From assembly GCA_003451645.1 (NCBI GenBank), contig DMER01000176.1:17252-24493 (forward strand): 7,242 nucleotides of DNA, read 5' to 3'. How positions within the stretch are numbered: position 1 is the first letter of the stretch; every line of letters starts with the position of its first letter. Positions 4,998-7,242 of this stretch are shown in pieces. The position numbers and the translations under genes were made by a program. The notes beneath the pieces were generated by a model that worked only from the letters and a program-made list of their open reading frames with translations, was not told the origin of the DNA and did no database searches. This stretch comes from Alphaproteobacteria bacterium (GTDB lineage Bacteria > Pseudomonadota > Alphaproteobacteria > Micropepsales > Micropepsaceae).

Positions 4998-6471
4998 ACC
5001 ACCACCGCCCTGGCGCGGGGGTCTTGGGCGCTGCCGCCTCCAATACCCCGCCTGCGCGGAATAACGTCGCCTCATCAAACGCCTTGCCAATGAGCTGTAA
5101 GCCCAATGGCAAGCCCTCCGCATTCAGCCCCGCTGGCACCGAAATGCCCGGCAGCCCCGCGAGATTGACCGTCACGGTGAACACGTCGTTCAAATACATG
5201 GCAATTGGATCGTCGCTCTTGTCGCCAATGCCGAAGGCGGGCCCCGGCGCGGTTGGCGTGAGCAGCACATCGCACACCCCAAAGGCCTCGTCGAAATCCC
5301 GCGCGATCAGTGTGCGGACCTTCTGCGCCTTGATGTAATAGGCGTCGTAGTAACCGGCCGACAGCACATAAGTGCCGATCATGATCCGCCGCTGGACCTC
5401 CCGGCCAAAGCCCTCGGCCCGGCTGCGCTCATAAAGGCCGACGATGTCCTTAGGGCCCGACGCCCGATGGCCAAAGCGCACGCCGTCATAGCGCGCGAGG
5501 TTGGAGGACGCCTCTGCCGGCGCCACAATGTAATAGGCAGGCAGCGCATATTTCGTATGCGGAAGAGAGACATCGACGATTGTGGCGCCAGCGGCCTTCA
5601 GCCAGGCAATGCCGTCCGCCCACAGCTTCTCAATTTCGTCAGGCATGCCATCGAGCCGGTATTCCTTAGGCACCCCCACGCGCAGGCCCCGGATATCGCC
5701 GGTCATCGCCGCCTCATAATCCGGGACCGGAATATCCACCGAGGTTGAGTCCTTGGGGTCGTGGCTTGCCATTTCGCGCAGCAGGATCGCGCAATCGCGC
5801 ACGGTCCGCGCCATTGGCCCTGCCTGGTCGAGAGAGGAGGCAAAGGCCACAATCCCCCATCGCGAACAACGGCCATAGGTGGGCTTGATCCCCGCGATGC
5901 CGGTCACCGCAGCGGGCTGACGGATCGAGCCGCCTGTGTCCGTGCCCGTCGCGCCAAGGCACAGCCTGGCCGCCACCGCAGCCGACGACCCGCCTGAAGA
6001 ACCACCCGGCACCAGATCCTTGTTCGAGCCTCGCGCCCGCCACGGATTGATCACTGGCTTGAAATAAGATGTCTCGTTGGAGGAGCCCATGGCGAACTCA
6101 TCCATATTGAGCTTGCCCAGCATGGTCGCGCCCGCATCCCACAAATTCTGAGTAACGGTCGACTCGTAGATGGGCTTAAAGCCCTCCAGGATATGACTGC
6201 CCGCAGTTGCTTGCACATCGCGGGTGCAGAACAGGTCCTTGATACCGAGCGGCAGGCCCTCCAGCCTGCGGGCGGTACCCGCCGCGAAGCGCCTGTCGGC
6301 CTCTGCGGCGCCCGCCAGGGCCTTCTCCGGCGTCTCCACGATAAAGGCATTTAAGGGCCTGGCGGCCTCAACGGCCTTGATATGCGCCTCCGCCAAGTCC
6401 CGGGCGCTAAAGGCTTTGGTGCGCAGGCCATCCCTGGCTTCGGCCAAGGTCAATGAGGTCAGATCGGTCAT
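4996..6471 (-). CDS. gatA: Aspartyl/glutamyl-tRNA amidotransferase subunit A
   Basis: GatA is the glutaminase subunit of GatCAB and an amidase-signature hydrolase. It releases ammonia from glutamine for transfer to Glu-tRNA(Gln) or Asp-tRNA(Asn) on GatB. Length is 491 residues, as expected. The Ser-cisSer-Lys catalytic triad is intact: Lys78 in LGIKDLF, cis-Ser158 in PGGSSGGSS, and nucleophile Ser182 in [11 protein letters not shown]. The 24-residue spacing of the two serines matches the family. The C-terminal half carries [14 protein letters not shown] and [12 protein letters not shown], usual in bacterial GatA. The ATG at 6469-6471 is preceded by GGAG 9 nt upstream, within the last codons of gatC, and lies 6 nt after the gatC stop, so the two genes are probably translationally coupled. 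No anomalies are seen. Most alphaproteobacteria lack glutaminyl-tRNA synthetase, which makes this enzyme essential for Gln-tRNA; that is family knowledge, not visible here. Confidence 0.97.
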   Translation of the reverse strand: MTDLTSLTLAEARDGLRTKAFSARDLAEAHIKAVEAARPLNAFIVETPEKALAGAAEADRRFAAGTARRLEGLPLGIKDLFCTRDVQATAGSHILEGFKPIYESTVTQNLWDAGATMLGKLNMDEFAMGSSNETSYFKPVINPWRARGSNKDLVPGGSSGGSSAAVAARLCLGATGTDTGGSIRQPAAVTGIAGIKPTYGRCSRWGIVAFASSLDQAGPMARTVRDCAILLREMASHDPKDSTSVDIPVPDYEAAMTGDIRGLRVGVPKEYRLDGMPDEIEKLWADGIAWLKAAGATIVDVSLPHTKYALPAYYIVAPAEASSNLARYDGVRFGHRASGPKDIVGLYERSRAEGFGREVQRRIMIGTYVLSAGYYDAYYIKAQKVRTLIARDFDEAFGVCDVLLTPTAPGPAFGIGDKSDDPIAMYLNDVFTVTVNLAGLPGISVPAGLNAEGLPLGLQLIGKAFDEATLFRAGGVLEAAAPKTPAPGRWW

Positions 6472-6477
6472 GGCGCG

Positions 6478-6765
6478 TTACTCCACCACCTTGGGCACTG
6501 TGAAGAACCCGTCCTCGCCCTCAGGCGCATTGCGCATCAGGCCGTCGGCATAGCCGCCATCGCTCACCACGTCTTCCCGCATCTTCAGCGACATGTGGAC
6601 AACCGAGGTCATGGGCGGTACATCGCGCGTATCGATTTCTTGCAATTGCTCCACCCATTTCAGAATGCCGTTCAACTCCCGTGTCATCGGCTCCAGCCGC
6701 TCTTCCGGCACCGCAATACGCGCGAGCCGCGCCACCTTCCGTACCGTCTCCTTGTCGACCGCCAT
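6478..6765 (-). CDS. gatC: Aspartyl/glutamyl-tRNA amidotransferase subunit C
   Basis: GatC is the small structural subunit that wraps around the GatA-GatB interface and stabilises the complex. The protein has 95 residues, the typical size. Visible family features are the N-terminal helix VRKVARLARIAV, the second helix ELNGILKWVEQLQEIDT, the linker VPPMTSVVH, the REDVV segment and the conserved C-terminus NAPEGEDGFFTVPKVVE. The ATG at 6763-6765 is chosen: homology begins with MAVDKETVRK and a GGA lies 6 nt upstream. A TTG at 6783 would add six residues and is less likely. It is the first gene of gatC-gatA-gatB; its promoter should lie in the short divergent gap to its right, but no clear -35/-10 pair is visible. 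Confidence 0.96.
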   Translation of the reverse strand: MAVDKETVRKVARLARIAVPEERLEPMTRELNGILKWVEQLQEIDTRDVPPMTSVVHMSLKMREDVVSDGGYADGLMRNAPEGEDGFFTVPKVVE

Positions 6766-6833
6766 CTTTCGTCCAATGCTCAAACACGATTCAGGTTAAG
6801 CAGTCCTGGTAGCAAGAGGCAGAGGCCAGCGCA
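6766..6833. promoter_or_regulatory. Divergent intergenic region between gatC and the small uncharacterised gene
   Basis: Only 68 bp separate the two divergent starts, so promoters for both directions must fit here or extend into the coding sequences. I could not assign convincing -35/-10 boxes on either strand. It contains one GANTC site (GATTC, 6788-6792) and GGTTAAG, the most AT-rich part. AGAGG (6821-6825) is the ribosome binding site of the rightward gene, 8 nt before its ATG. Confidence 0.45.
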
Positions 6834-7241
6834 ATGTCCAAACCGCAATTCGCAAGCCTGAGCGGGGCCTGGCAGGGCCGCTACACCTATTTCGACAGTG
6901 CCGATGGCGAAGCCTTCTCGGCCCAGCTGGTCGAACTCAGCGACACGCTGACCGGCACAACCAGCGAGACTGTGGATATGCGCGACGGCCTGACCGGGCC
7001 GAGGCAGGCGACCCTGACCGGCAGCCGAAATGGCGCGCACGTCTCATTCGTGAAGCGCTATTTGCCCGGACAGGGTCATGACCTGCCCATCAAATACACC
7101 GGCGAGGTCAATGACGACGCCACCGAGATCGAGGGCGACTGGATCATCCCCGGCCGGACCTTCGGGCGGTTTCTGATGATCCGGGATACTGAGATGTCCG
7201 AACCATCCGTGGCGCGGGAGGCCAGCGAGGTGGTGCGATAG
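6834..7241 (+). CDS. Uncharacterised small protein, probably beta-rich
   Basis: 135-residue protein, complete in the window (TAG at 7239-7241). There is no signal peptide, membrane segment, cysteine pair or known catalytic motif. The sequence alternates polar and hydrophobic residues with many Gly and Thr, suggesting a small beta-sheet or barrel. It opens with LSGAWQGRYTYFD (9-21), then TGTTSE (40-45), ATLTGSRNGAHVSFVKRYLP, IKYTGEV and EIEGDWIIPGRTFGRFLMIR. The repeated G-x-W/Y aromatic pattern near both ends may close the sheet. It resembles, from memory, small conserved proteins of unknown function in alphaproteobacteria; I cannot name a domain. The last 20 residues are polar and probably disordered. 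AGAGG 8 nt upstream supports the ATG. It is divergent from gatC, so the two may share regulation, but a functional link to tRNA amidation is not shown. Confidence 0.85.
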   Translation: MSKPQFASLSGAWQGRYTYFDSADGEAFSAQLVELSDTLTGTTSETVDMRDGLTGPRQATLTGSRNGAHVSFVKRYLPGQGHDLPIKYTGEVNDDATEIEGDWIIPGRTFGRFLMIRDTEMSEPSVAREASEVVR

Positions 7242-7242
7242 G

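Noticed and set aside
4989..5123. N-terminal extension of gatB to an in-frame start at 5123
   Set aside because: It lies wholly inside gatA, is Arg/Gly-rich without family similarity, and the ATG at 4988 has its own ribosome binding site and begins the conserved sequence.
6766..6783. Upstream TTG start for gatC
   Set aside because: The ATG at 6765 gives the standard 95-residue length and has a GGA 6 nt upstream.

Overview
The window is ordinary-looking chromosomal DNA from an alphaproteobacterium. The case rests on a GC-rich composition with AT-rich intergenic gaps, a compact gatC-gatA-gatB operon, an alphaproteobacterial-style Sel1 mini-protein, a lysine/alanine-rich histone H1-like protein, and GANTC sites concentrated in the gaps. 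I cannot name a genus. No mobile element, CRISPR array, rRNA or tRNA was seen.

Layout. Positions 1-1440 (+) hold the C-terminal part of a soluble lytic transglycosylase whose start lies left of the window. It ends 12 bp before the end of a convergent gene, a crotonase-fold (enoyl-CoA hydratase/isomerase family) protein at 1453-2244 (-). Upstream of that on the same strand is a 91-residue Sel1-repeat protein (2365-2640). A gap of about 400 bp (2641-3044) follows. It holds several dyads, a cluster of TTAAT motifs and a very strong 58-nt hairpin that looks like the terminator of the next gene. That gene, at 3045-3230 (-), encodes a 61-residue Lys/Ala/Pro/Thr protein. It has a recognisable promoter and a small 5'-UTR stem-loop, in a 276-bp gap that also carries a probable weak terminator of gatB.

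Positions 3507-6765 (-) are the operon gatC-gatA-gatB. It encodes the GatCAB amidotransferase, which converts mischarged Glu-tRNA(Gln), and Asp-tRNA(Asn) where present, into the correctly charged tRNAs. Junctions are 6 and 7 nt, with ribosome binding sites embedded in the end of the preceding gene, so the subunits are probably translationally coupled. A divergent gene of unknown function (6834-7241, +) shares a 68-bp intergenic region with gatC.

The genes are mostly housekeeping: cell-wall turnover, acyl-CoA metabolism, nucleoid-associated protein and translation fidelity. I did not find a convincing undescribed multi-gene system. The points most worth a second look are the structured intergenic DNA around the H1-like gene, the crotonase that lacks one of the two classical catalytic glutamates, the cationic Cys-containing tail on the transglycosylase, and the uncharacterised small protein beside gatC.
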